64,000 bases of DNA from positions 22,011 through 86,010 of the forward strand of contig NZ_CANLRP010000013.1 of NCBI RefSeq assembly GCF_947493425.1, written 5' to 3'. A program made the position numbers and the translations under genes. Below, piece after piece: positions 26,816-35,294 of this stretch (position 1 is the first letter of the stretch; every line of letters begins with the position of its first letter). The DNA comes from an uncultured Microscilla sp. (lineage in GTDB: Bacteria; Bacteroidota; Bacteroidia; Cytophagales; Microscillaceae). Under the pieces are notes generated by a model. That model had not been told where the DNA came from, searched no databases, and saw nothing but the letters and a program-made list of their open reading frames with translations.

Positions 26816-27176
26816 TTTGATATAAACTCCTCCAACCAGCCTTGTACTTTGCCCTTTCTTTAGTGATCCTGCAAAAATAAGTTGAGCCATTAAAGTGTAT
26901 CTTTTGCCTCCTGATTTCTCTTAAAAACCGATAGCTACAGCTTCGCTGTGCTGAGCTCTGCCAAAGGCTAAACATCACATAGCTTTGGCTATGTTCATTT
27001 TTTTAAAATCATCAGAAAACAAAATATTTTCTTGAATCAGCTCACTTTATTTTTTACACATCACTTACCCATTGCTTGGGTATCCCAAAAAACATTTTTT
27101 TTTTGTTTTATCACCTCCACTTGCCTGTTTTATCTTTATTAGATCGCACAGACAAGTAGAGTATGATATTGGTTAT
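26816..27176. repeat. Spacer with dispersed repeat words, copy 2
   Basis: Within 361 bp without a gene, 26927-26961 matches 38764-38798 at 32 of 35 positions (GCTACAGCTT-GCTGTGC core). The stretch 26978-27045 resembles 3563-3640 (TAGCTTTGGCTATG, T run, CAGAAAACAAAATA). I see no coding sequence or promoter. Confidence 0.55.
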
Positions 27177-28856
27177 CTATAGTAGCAGTTGTCTAATTTG
27201 AGCCAAAGCATCTGTGTATGCTTTATCAGTGTCAAGCTGGGTGTCAGCCAAGGCACTTCCTGCTTTTAATTCTCCTGTTTTATGGCTATTTATCCATTCT
27301 GCCTGATCGTGTCGTTGCCTGTTTAATAATATTTCCATAAGTCCGCTTTTAAAGGCAATCTGGCGCACTTGGTGTAAAATAGCGGGTCGTTGCGGGCCCA
27401 CAACCAAGGCATAGCTATCCAACACACCACCTTTGCCATCTACCTCATTCCAAGAAGCTTTGCCGTCTTCAGCCGGACTAGCTGAGGGAACAACATCTAC
27501 CCTTACATCACGTTCATCGGGCAACAAACAAAGCCGACCACGCACATTGATTTGCGACATGAGCTGGTATGCTGCACCAGGGGGTATTACTCCGTATCCA
27601 GCCGGGTTACTCAGCATTGCCAACACCAGTGCTGCCTCAGCAGGATCATGAATACCCAAGGCAAGCAACACTCCAGAAGCTTCTAAAGTCATGTGTAACA
27701 CTTGATCGTAGTCTTTAGCATCACTCCACTTGCCCGATACACCATAAGCTCCGTCTTTGGTACTTCCCGATACGGTATAAAAACCTGTGCCAAACTCGCC
27801 AGAAGCTCCGTGCGCCACAGAAAGTGGTTGTGCGCCTATGGCGTCAACGCCTGATTCCACTGTAACATGGCTCAAGTTAATGTTTCCGCTTACTACCCCA
27901 TCCCGGCTTACAGATGCAGTCGAAGGTCGCTCTTGATAACGGGTACTTTTGTCTCCTTTCTGGAAAGGCGCCAAACCAAAATCAAAAGGCGTGTAAGCTT
28001 TGATGTCAAGAATGAGTGCTTCGGTCATCGCGTATAACTTATCATCATCGGTTCCAGGATTACCAAGTTCTTCAAAAGCTGCTTGAAATCCAGTGAGAAG
28101 ATAGGTATTCTCTTTATCAGTTGAGAGCTCATTTAAAGTGTCTCTGAATAGCCTGCCAATCCCTATAGACCTCCAATAAGCTTTCAGTGGTTCGATGCAA
28201 CCCTTGAGGTTGGCGCCCTGTGTTTTATTTATTTTTCTTTGTATAACATGTGTGTCACTGTTCTTTAGTTGGACAGTGCTCATGGTTGGTGGTGGCGACT
28301 CAACTACTTGTCGTTGCACGGGTACATTCCCCAGCTCTGTTCCAATTCTATCTGCGGCACTTTCTCTGGTTGGATCGGTGTTTACTGCCTGACCGTTTAC
28401 CTGAGCATTTGCTTTTGGTGCCCCATTGAGCTGGTTATCAATGGCGTGCCCTATTTCGTGGTTTTTTACTGTCGTACTTTCTCCAGGGGCTATGTGAATA
28501 CTGTTGTCTTGAATAGTAGCTTTGGCATTGACAGAAGAAGGAAAAGGCGAATTCTCCTGAATGTTTACCCGGCTTAGGTCTGCACCGTATTTTTGGGCAG
28601 CATATTGTTGAAGGTGTGGAGCTACCTTTTGGCTGCTTGCGCGTTGTATTGGGGCTTGTTTTGCCTGAATGGGTTGTTTTTGCCCCTCTTTGCTTTCATA
28701 AGCGTTCTGGAGTTTACGTTGTATGGGTTGTTGTTTTGCCCGAATGTTTGCCTTGCCGTCTTTTTGGGCTTTTTTACTAGTCGTTTTTTGTTGGACGGAT
28801 TGGTTAATGGTGCTTAAATCGTTAGCAGTTGTTTTTTTGTTGTGTTGTGTGTGCAT
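27177..28856 (-). CDS. DUF4157 (eCIS-associated) protein with an ADP-ribosyltransferase-like C-terminus
   Basis: A 559-residue soluble protein. Residues 1-210 hold a DUF4157-type domain with a metal site H133-E-I-G-H137 and E165 in RESAADRIG. Five short motifs of the type [PV][IV]Q(R/A) occur at about 44, 62, 69, 179 and 204. This domain is found, by published genome surveys, on cargo and toxins of extracellular contractile injection systems, and its Bacteroidetes members often carry such QRK-type repeats. The C-terminus (about 320-500) reads SVAHGASGEFGTGFYTVSG and LDSYALVVGP, which recalls ADP-ribosyltransferases of the DUF3990 type (H349, Y360). That part is inference. No injection-system structural genes are near. 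It has no signal peptide. Confidence 0.7.
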   Translation of the reverse strand: MHTQHNKKTTANDLSTINQSVQQKTTSKKAQKDGKANIRAKQQPIQRKLQNAYESKEGQKQPIQAKQAPIQRASSQKVAPHLQQYAAQKYGADLSRVNIQENSPFPSSVNAKATIQDNSIHIAPGESTTVKNHEIGHAIDNQLNGAPKANAQVNGQAVNTDPTRESAADRIGTELGNVPVQRQVVESPPPTMSTVQLKNSDTHVIQRKINKTQGANLKGCIEPLKAYWRSIGIGRLFRDTLNELSTDKENTYLLTGFQAAFEELGNPGTDDDKLYAMTEALILDIKAYTPFDFGLAPFQKGDKSTRYQERPSTASVSRDGVVSGNINLSHVTVESGVDAIGAQPLSVAHGASGEFGTGFYTVSGSTKDGAYGVSGKWSDAKDYDQVLHMTLEASGVLLALGIHDPAEAALVLAMLSNPAGYGVIPPGAAYQLMSQINVRGRLCLLPDERDVRVDVVPSASPAEDGKASWNEVDGKGGVLDSYALVVGPQRPAILHQVRQIAFKSGLMEILLNRQRHDQAEWINSHKTGELKAGSALADTQLDTDKAYTDALAQIRQLLL

Positions 28857-28931
28857 GTATTTTCTTTATGTAGTTTGTTCAATCAACCAAATACACTGGA
28901 GCTTATTACATTTGCTTCTTTTACCTTCTCT

Positions 28932-28980
28932 TAAAAAAAACAAAACCTAGCCCAATTTCCAGTTTACTTAGAGGCTAGGG
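28932..28980 (-). terminator. Terminator between the helicase and DUF4157 genes
   Basis: On the minus strand a CCTAGCC/GGCTAGG stem with a 20-base loop (28946-28979) is followed by a T-rich TTTTGTTTTTTTT. It lies downstream of the helicase stop and upstream of the DUF4157 start, so the two are not one operon. Confidence 0.58.
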
Positions 28981-29077
28981 TACTAGATTTTAACAGTGCA
29001 TTTGATGGTTTGTTATAACTTGAAATTATATGAATATGTGTACTTGTTTTTAGGATATGAGCGAACATACAGAACTT

Positions 29078-29101
29078 TGAAAACTGTCTTATAAGACAGT
29101 T
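29078..29101 (-). terminator. Palindrome overlapping the helicase stop
   Basis: AACTGTCTTATAAGACAGTT (29082-29101) is a 20-base perfect palindrome, and two of its bases belong to the stop codon. Its minus-strand tail is TTTTC. It may be a first terminator or a protein-binding site. Confidence 0.42.
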
Positions 29102-31853
29102 ATTTTAACTTTCTAAGTGTAGCTTCAATCACTTCTATACATTTTGCCCGGTCGTATTTCCAAGTAAGGTAAGGGAGAGGAACGATAGGCACTCCAGCCC
29201 TGCTTAATATCTTATAACGTTCTAGTGTAAATGCATTTTCGTAAATACCTGGAAACCCTATCAGGTTGATACCCATCGTTTTATGCTTGTCTTGTACCAC
29301 AATGTCAATGTCGAGCCCGGCAATAGGGTAAGACCGAAAGCAATGGTACTTTAGCGATTGTAATGCCGTTTCTACCTCATCGGCAAAAGTACAGTGAGCC
29401 CCCGATGGATCATAGTTACGGCTGAAATTTTTTTCCTCATCTACCACATAGCTTAAGTATTGCTTAAGCAAAGTTTGATTTTTCAACTCTTGAGGGGCGG
29501 CCGAGGTAACTACAAATTGCTTGGCACGAGCACGGGTAATCGCTACATTAAACAAGTCCTCTTTGTTGATGTGTACAAACGAGCCACTTGCCGAGTGTTG
29601 ATCTACTACAAATGATATAAACATCATGTCGCGCTCTTCTCCTTGAAACGAGTGTGCGGTACCCACCATCAGGTTATGTTTTTTGAGCGAGGCAAGTGAA
29701 ATTTCCTCCGAAATACGCTTGGTTAGATAGTCAACCTGTGCCCTAAATGGTGACAGCACCCCTATGCTGTGACAAATGTCTTTTGATAAAATTTGCTCGT
29801 TTTCAACAGTCTTTTTTATGCGGGCAATAATCATCTCCGACTCGCCTTCATTGTAACCTTTGGGGCTGCGTTCTCCTTCATTGGTCAATAGTTGCAAACT
29901 TTTCACCCTTTCATTATGAGGGGTTTGGGTCATAAGGTTGAGCCTGTTTTGATAAAAAAACTTGTTACTAAAATTGATGATTTCAGGCAAGCTACGGTAG
30001 TGTTCATCCAAAAACGTGATAGCATCCTGGGTTTCTATAGAGCCATTTACTGCATCCAGCACGCTCTGGTTGCGGTAGTCAAGGTCAAAAGCGGTCTCAT
30101 GGTCTAAATGGTGTTGCTTACGTAAAAAATTTTGTCTAGCCTCTGACAAAAACGATACATGACGCAATTGCGAGGGGTCACCCACAATTACTACCCTTTT
30201 GGCACGCTGCAAAATCGCCAGGCAACTGGCAATGTCACACTGCGAAGCTTCGTCAATAATCGCCACATCAAACATATCTTGACGAAGTGGTAACACATTG
30301 CTCACGTCTGAAAGGTTAACCAACCAAATAGGAAAAGTACTTAGTATAGTGTCAAAATCGATGCTGTCAAAAAACTGTGCTTGTTTGTGCCCTTTGCGTG
30401 CCTTGATAGCCTTCAGGAAATTACTCAGGTCTTTGCGTTTAAACCTGATTACATCTACCAGCTTAAGTTGGTAGCCCAGGTGAATATATTCTTTGAGTAG
30501 CTTAGTACGTTGTGCCAGCAAGCCCTCAAGCTTTGACACCAGTTCCCAGTGAATAGGACGTTCAGTGCTTTTATTGCGTATTCGGTTGGTTTTAAAATTG
30601 ACAATCCAGCGCTTGATCAGGTTTTTTGCCTGGTTGTTGGCAGCAATAAAGTTTCCCCATTTTATCTCCTCATTTACTCTTTGGTCAAACAATACCTCAA
30701 GGGCTTGTATTTCTTGCTCAATGGTTTGCAAACGATTACCCATCTGCTGGTATTTCTTTTTTGCCTCAGGTACCTGGCCAGGGTCAGGAATGCCAATGCC
30801 ACTCAAAATATTCTTAATATACAGTTTAAGGTCTTTCATGTACTGGCTTTTACCACCACGAATTACCCCATTTTTAAACCCAAGCTGTTGTTCTATTTTA
30901 TCGCCTACCACATCTACCGCATGGTTCATTTGAGAGGCGATTAATACCGACTCGCCTCTGGTGAGGTGGTCAGTAGCAAGGGCAGCTATAGTATAAGTTT
31001 TGCCCGTGCCTGGTGGTCCTACTACAATGCTTAGTGGGTGGCATTGTGCCATCGCCAATACTTTTTTCTGGGCTTTGCTGAGCACTGAAGGCACCAGCGA
31101 TGGCTTGGGAGGTGGGTAGTGGGTGGGGGCAGCTTCACCAAACAATGCCTTGAGTGCACTTGAGAACTGATCACTATTGCCAATGATTCCTAGTTCATTG
31201 ATTACTCCACGAGTTGTATTTGAACTCATCATAACACCTGCAGCGCTGGCTGGCACCAGACGCAGTATTTTCGATTTCATCAATTTTTTGAGTGCCTCTT
31301 CGTTCAGCAAATCTTCTGGATAGCGATACATCTCCTCAAAATTTACCTCAGTCCAAGATTGTTTGAGTACATCTGTCAATTCTTTGGTTTCGCTAAAAGT
31401 GATGGCTTCTTGTGGAATTTGCTTAAAAACCTCTTCCACATTATGATCTGGCTGGTTGAGCATTGCCAACAAAGGGTAGTTTACTTGTTGTTTGCTAAAA
31501 TCTATTTTTACATAATAATCTTCTTTTTCCTTGATCAATTCGGCAGGGTAATAAAGCAGGGGAGCACAAAGTTTTCGGGGACCAATGTGTTCGTTGGGGT
31601 TATTGCCTGTTACAAAAAAAGCAAAGTAATACAGTGATTTTTCCCGTTGATAAAGCTGCAGTTCTTTTTCGATATGCTGTGCTGTGTCGAGCGGAATATA
31701 TTCCTGAGGGAGGTTTTGATTAAGCAGTTGCTCTTGTTTGTCTGTAAAATTTTTATGCTCTATTTTTTTATCAAAAAGATTCCAAACAGTAGCCTCGCGT
31801 TGGTCTGCCTGATAACAATCTTTAAAATAATGAACCAGTTGTTGTATTCTCAT
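29100..31853 (-). CDS. SF1 (UPF1/DNA2-like) helicase with C-terminal Vsr/DUF559-like nuclease domain
   Basis: A 917-residue protein. The helicase has Walker A VVGPPGTGKTYTI (about 275), Walker B AIIDEASQCD, motif III VGDPSQL, motif IV-like LDEHYRSLPEIINF, motif V VGTAHSFQGEERD and motif VI NVAITRARAKQFV. A coiled-coil insert of about 150 residues separates A and B. The last 100 residues, from ADEVETALQSL to GLDIDIVV and LTWKYD, resemble a Vsr/DUF559 PD-(D/E)XK nuclease. Such helicase-nuclease fusions are common in accessory regions and in proposed defence systems; a defence role is not shown here. A good promoter lies just upstream. Confidence 0.88.
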   Translation of the reverse strand: MRIQQLVHYFKDCYQADQREATVWNLFDKKIEHKNFTDKQEQLLNQNLPQEYIPLDTAQHIEKELQLYQREKSLYYFAFFVTGNNPNEHIGPRKLCAPLLYYPAELIKEKEDYYVKIDFSKQQVNYPLLAMLNQPDHNVEEVFKQIPQEAITFSETKELTDVLKQSWTEVNFEEMYRYPEDLLNEEALKKLMKSKILRLVPASAAGVMMSSNTTRGVINELGIIGNSDQFSSALKALFGEAAPTHYPPPKPSLVPSVLSKAQKKVLAMAQCHPLSIVVGPPGTGKTYTIAALATDHLTRGESVLIASQMNHAVDVVGDKIEQQLGFKNGVIRGGKSQYMKDLKLYIKNILSGIGIPDPGQVPEAKKKYQQMGNRLQTIEQEIQALEVLFDQRVNEEIKWGNFIAANNQAKNLIKRWIVNFKTNRIRNKSTERPIHWELVSKLEGLLAQRTKLLKEYIHLGYQLKLVDVIRFKRKDLSNFLKAIKARKGHKQAQFFDSIDFDTILSTFPIWLVNLSDVSNVLPLRQDMFDVAIIDEASQCDIASCLAILQRAKRVVIVGDPSQLRHVSFLSEARQNFLRKQHHLDHETAFDLDYRNQSVLDAVNGSIETQDAITFLDEHYRSLPEIINFSNKFFYQNRLNLMTQTPHNERVKSLQLLTNEGERSPKGYNEGESEMIIARIKKTVENEQILSKDICHSIGVLSPFRAQVDYLTKRISEEISLASLKKHNLMVGTAHSFQGEERDMMFISFVVDQHSASGSFVHINKEDLFNVAITRARAKQFVVTSAAPQELKNQTLLKQYLSYVVDEEKNFSRNYDPSGAHCTFADEVETALQSLKYHCFRSYPIAGLDIDIVVQDKHKTMGINLIGFPGIYENAFTLERYKILSRAGVPIVPLPYLTWKYDRAKCIEVIEATLRKLK

Positions 31854-31875
31854 AGTTTGATTTTTACCTCACTAT

Positions 31876-31910
31876 CAAATATACCATTTTCATTCTAAAT
31901 AACCACCAAA
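31876..31910 (-). promoter_or_regulatory. Promoter of the helicase gene
   Basis: On the minus strand, TTTG (31910-31907), a 23-base spacer and TATATTTG (31883-31876), a full match to the Bacteroidetes -7 box, lie 23 bases before the start. Confidence 0.55.
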
Positions 31911-31932
31911 CACCTAAGACCTCCGAGGTTAT

Positions 31933-32019
31933 TTACTTTTTCTTGATGCGCATTGTCAGATAAAGCAATACTACTGTAGCGGCTAAAAGTCCCCATCCTA
32001 TAAACGAAAATATCTCCAT
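31933..32019 (-). CDS. 28-residue membrane peptide
   Basis: An ATG-initiated frame encodes MEIFSFIGWGLLAATVVLLY, then LTMRIKKK and stop. It is one hydrophobic helix plus a basic tail, the form of many real small membrane proteins. It is read toward the helicase gene, 79 bp away, and overlaps nothing. Function unknown and no homologue is claimed. Confidence 0.4.
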   Translation of the reverse strand: MEIFSFIGWGLLAATVVLLYLTMRIKKK

Positions 32020-32220
32020 AATTGAAAAGTTAAAGTAGTGTGAAATAAACAAAGCCCTCAAGTTAGGGAAAATAGAGTTTTCTTGTCAAAAACAGGCATT
32101 GTATTTACATATCAAGGTATCCCATTTGCTCATTTTCTCCATTTCTCTAGCCATAGATGTTGGGTAAGCCAATTGCTGGTGTGCCGAACAAAAATGCTTT
32201 TAAGGGAGTTTACTAAGTCT

Positions 32221-32631
32221 ATGAAGCTAAAAGAGTTAAGAAATACTCGTCCCCCCAAAGCATTGAAAAAGTATAGTCAAGACGAATATCAGGTAATATG
32301 GATTGGGGATTATTGGGATGCTCCCATGACAGGAATACTACAAATAGCTACACAATTTTTTTGGTTTGAACTCATCAAAGAAAACTGGACTCAGGATGAT
32401 TGGTTCAGGCGATATGCCATTGTAGAGCTTTCAGCTGAGCAACTAGAGAGGGAGTGGCAGGTACACGAAGATTTTCAGCGGTATGTAGGTATTCACTGGG
32501 ATGTAAATATGGTAAAACCCCCACCAGTATTTGTGGCAAATCAGCAAGATACTTTTTACGAAACCCACCAGGCATATATCAATTCCAATCCTTTTGAAAA
32601 CAACGAAGTAGTGGGTTGGTTTGAGCGTTGA
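32221..32631 (+). CDS. Unrecognised soluble protein
   Basis: A 136-residue protein if it starts at the ATG at 32221, or 145 if at 32194. An even longer frame opens at 32083. The sequence is rich in W and Y, with YQVIWIGDYWDAPMTGIL and FWFELIKENWTQDDWF. No signal peptide or helix pattern stands out and I know no family. It precedes the tandem-repeat block. Confidence 0.55.
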   Translation: MKLKELRNTRPPKALKKYSQDEYQVIWIGDYWDAPMTGILQIATQFFWFELIKENWTQDDWFRRYAIVELSAEQLEREWQVHEDFQRYVGIHWDVNMVKPPPVFVANQQDTFYETHQAYINSNPFENNEVVGWFER

Positions 32632-32680
32632 GTGTAGTTATAGCCTCAAGGTACGAGCGGCAAGCTTCAAGTTTTTTCTG

Positions 32681-33002
32681 AGCCTTTAGCTTTTTTTTAT
32701 CTTGGTGTAGTTTTAGCCTTTTTTTGTCTGTTTGTAGGGGGCTTTTAGCCTTTAGCTTTTTTTGATCCTGGTGTAGCTTTAGCCTTTAGCTTTTTTTGAT
32801 CCTGGTGTAGTTTTAGCCTTTAGCTTTTTTTTATCTTGGTGTAGCTTTAGCCTTTAGCTTTTTTTGATCTTGGTGTAGCTTTAGCCTTTAGCTTTTTTTG
32901 ATCCTGGTGTAGTTTTAGCCTTTAGCTTTTTTTGATCTTGGTGTAGCTTTAGCCTTTAGCTTTTTTTGATCCTGGTGTAGTTTTAGCCTTTAGCTTTTTT
33001 TT
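32681..33002. repeat. Minisatellite of about 34 bp, roughly 9-10 units
   Basis: Units read TTTAGCCTTTAGCTTTTTTT followed by GATCCTGGTGTAG or variants with ATCTTGG. The first base of the unit alternates C and T, and the CCTGG/CTTGG form partly alternates too, so a two-unit higher-order repeat is possible. No spacers, no coding frame and no gene partner. The second unit (about 32710-32741) is degenerate. The reverse complement of its core (AAAGCTAAAGGC) also occurs at 62287-62330. Confidence 0.9.
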
Positions 33003-33153
33003 GAGCTACGAAGGACTTTTAGCGTCGCTTTGCGCTCATTCGTAATTCGTAATTCTCAAATTCGTAATTTAGTCTGTAGACCATAGTCGCTTTGCGCTCA
33101 TTCGTAATTCGTAATTCTCAAATTCGTAATTAGTCTATTCGTAATTAAAAAAA
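33003..33153. repeat. 62-bp duplicated CGTAATT repeat
   Basis: The stretch starting GTCGCTTTGCGCTCATTCG occurs at 33024 and again at 33086 and is nearly identical through AATTCGTAATT. The same CGTAATTCGTAATTCTCAAA words form the stem at 3696-3716. Confidence 0.75.
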
Positions 33154-33579
33154 TCACTTCTTCATTTGCTGCGCTACCAAATACCCAAACTGGTACAAGT
33201 GTTGGTGAAAGTGCTGTACACAACGTTCACGGATGTGATTGACGTGTAACAAGTGATACCGATCCATTTCGAGCAAACAATGCTTTTTTCCTTGAGTATA
33301 ATAATAAATACCGTTGCGGTCCCAAAAATAGCGGACTTGCACCCCATAAATCATAAAGTCAACAAAAGGATCATCCAGCTTACCACTGCATCCAGTATGC
33401 TCACGCAGCGTCAGTAGCTCCACAAACAATACCCGTAAAGCTTGATCTGGAGGCATTGTTACTACATTTACCATCAGTTGGAAGGCAAGCTCTATATTGG
33501 CAGGTTGTTGGGTATAAATCAACGACCGTATTTTGTTTATTTGCTCATGGTCAGTTTTATCTTCGTCTTTAGCAGTCAT
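33154..33579 (-). CDS. Unrecognised soluble protein
   Basis: A 141-residue protein. The start is charged and polar, followed by NKIRSLIYTQQPANIELAFQ, which is amphipathic and helical. The C-terminal part is rich in aromatic and histidine residues (HVNHIRERCVQHFHQHLYQF). It has no signal peptide. I do not recognise a family. It lies between the repeat block and the VWA gene on the same strand; the 157-bp gap suggests its own transcript. Confidence 0.65.
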   Translation of the reverse strand: MTAKDEDKTDHEQINKIRSLIYTQQPANIELAFQLMVNVVTMPPDQALRVLFVELLTLREHTGCSGKLDDPFVDFMIYGVQVRYFWDRNGIYYYTQGKKHCLLEMDRYHLLHVNHIRERCVQHFHQHLYQFGYLVAQQMKK

Positions 33580-33736
33580 AAGTAGTCAAAATTTTTTAGG
33601 TGCCAGCGACTGGATGTTCTTTAATAAGTAACCCTCACTTATCTTTTTCTTGTATTTGCAAATTAGAGAATAGCCATTAATACCACACAAAAAACAGAAC
33701 AGCTAATGGCTAAACCCTACACAGAGAACAGAAAAA

Positions 33737-34936
33737 CTAACCCTCAAACTTAAGCTTTTTATCCTTGAGCCCTCGCATTGCCTGCGTAAGCCCATCCAGC
33801 GTAAGCGGATACATTCTGTCTTTCATGATCTCCTTGATTTGTTCAATAGATGGGGTATACTCCCAGTACTTATGATCGGTAGGGTTGAGCCAGATGTAAT
33901 TCGGGTAATTCTCCTTCAGGCGTTCTAGCCAAACCTTGCCCGATTCCTCATTATAATGCTCTACACTGCCATATTGTGCGGTTACTTCATAAGGTCCCAT
34001 AGTAGCGTCGCCTACCAAAATCACCTTATAGTCTTTATTGTATTTATTGAAAATTTCATAAGTGGGAATGCGTTCTTCGTGACGACGGCGGTTGTCTTTC
34101 CAGACATATTCGTACAGACAATTATGAAAATAATAAAACTCAAGATGTTTGAACTCATACTTAGCAGCAGAGAAAAACTTCTCACACAAATGAATATAAC
34201 TATCCATAGACCCTCCAATGTCAAACAAAATCAACACCTTCACATTGTTCTTCTTTACAGGTACCATTTCCAGGTCTAGCCAGCCCCCATTTTTAGAAGT
34301 TTTTTTAATGGTAGTATTAATGTCCAACTCATCCTGCACCCCCTCACGAGTCAATATACGCAATCGGCGCAAAGCCATCTTCATATTACGGGTGTTAAGC
34401 TCTACATTATCGTCCAGGTTTTTATAAGCACGCTTGTCCCACACCTTGGTTGCCCTTCCGTGTCGTCCCTCTTTTTGCCCTATACGTACCCCCTCAGGGT
34501 TGTAGCCATTGGCGCCAAACGGCGAAGTACCCATAGTACCTATCCAAGTGTTGCCCCCTTGGTGTCTTTCTTTTTGTTGCTCCATCAACTCTTTAAAACG
34601 TTCCATTAACGCTTCGAGCCCACCCATTGCCTCAATAAGAGCTTTCTCTTCTTCGGTAAAATCGCGTGCTCCCAAGTTCTCCAGCCACTCTTTCGGGATT
34701 TCTACCAACTGCTCGATACTTTGGTTGTGTACCCCTTGCATAAACAAACCAAACAGCTGATCAAACTTATCAAGGTTTTTCTCATGTTTGACCAATATAG
34801 ACCTACTCAAGGCATAAAAATCATCTACATTATACTCAATGACTCCCTTGCTCAGTGCTTCCATCAAGGTCAGGTGTTCTCTCAGGCTTACAGGTAAACC
34901 ATTGTTTCTTAGAAGGTAAAAAAAGTTGATGAGCAT
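33737..34936 (-). CDS. CoxE-like VWA-domain protein
   Basis: A 399-residue soluble protein of the CoxE/VWA type. The first part has helical pairs (LPVSLREHLTLMEAL). The VWA domain starts at about residue 225 with the MIDAS loop LFDIGGSMDSYI (D, then S-x-x-D form) and contains ILVGDATMGPYEV later. Such proteins work with a MoxR-type AAA+ ATPase to insert metals or fold complexes. No MoxR gene is in the window. The family call is firm; the client is unknown. Confidence 0.85.
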   Translation of the reverse strand: MLINFFYLLRNNGLPVSLREHLTLMEALSKGVIEYNVDDFYALSRSILVKHEKNLDKFDQLFGLFMQGVHNQSIEQLVEIPKEWLENLGARDFTEEEKALIEAMGGLEALMERFKELMEQQKERHQGGNTWIGTMGTSPFGANGYNPEGVRIGQKEGRHGRATKVWDKRAYKNLDDNVELNTRNMKMALRRLRILTREGVQDELDINTTIKKTSKNGGWLDLEMVPVKKNNVKVLILFDIGGSMDSYIHLCEKFFSAAKYEFKHLEFYYFHNCLYEYVWKDNRRRHEERIPTYEIFNKYNKDYKVILVGDATMGPYEVTAQYGSVEHYNEESGKVWLERLKENYPNYIWLNPTDHKYWEYTPSIEQIKEIMKDRMYPLTLDGLTQAMRGLKDKKLKFEG

Positions 34937-35099
34937 ATTTTAGTGGGTTTAATATCAAACATTATCTATGCGGTGGTATAGCAAATACAGTCGTTGAATA
35001 CTATTGTATAAACGAAGCTTTTGGCGCATTTCTGCAAAATATACATAACCTAATGAAAAGAAAAATTGTTGTAAGTGAAAAGCATTAGAGCGATGCCTG

Positions 35100-35294
35100 T
35101 TATGAGGTGGGGGCAGGAGGCGCTTTGAGTTCCAAAAACTTATGACACAGCTCTTTATCATAGCAATAATACTGATGCTTAATATTGCCTTGAGCATCTT
35201 TGGCAGCAAACTTTTGTAAATGAGTGGCAGGAACCGCCAGTTGGCATACCGAGCACAGTTCCCAACCACTTTCAAGGTTATTTACGCGACTCAT
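35100..35294 (-). CDS. Small zinc-ribbon-like protein
   Basis: A 64-residue protein with two cysteine pairs, CSVC and CYDKELC, spaced like a zinc ribbon. The end is proline-rich (KAPPAPTS). Its start overlaps the ispD end by 17 bases on the same strand, so it is translated in the same unit. An overlapping longer frame in another register looks like a shadow. No function is assigned. Confidence 0.6.
   Translation of the reverse strand: MSRVNNLESGWELCSVCQLAVPATHLQKFAAKDAQGNIKHQYYCYDKELCHKFLELKAPPAPTS

Noticed and set aside
32681..33002. CRISPR array
   Set aside because: Units are directly adjacent with no unique spacers, and no cas genes are in the window.
34955..35275. 106-codon minus-strand frame overlapping the zinc-ribbon gene
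   Set aside because: The other frame has paired cysteines and overlaps the ispD end as an operon would.
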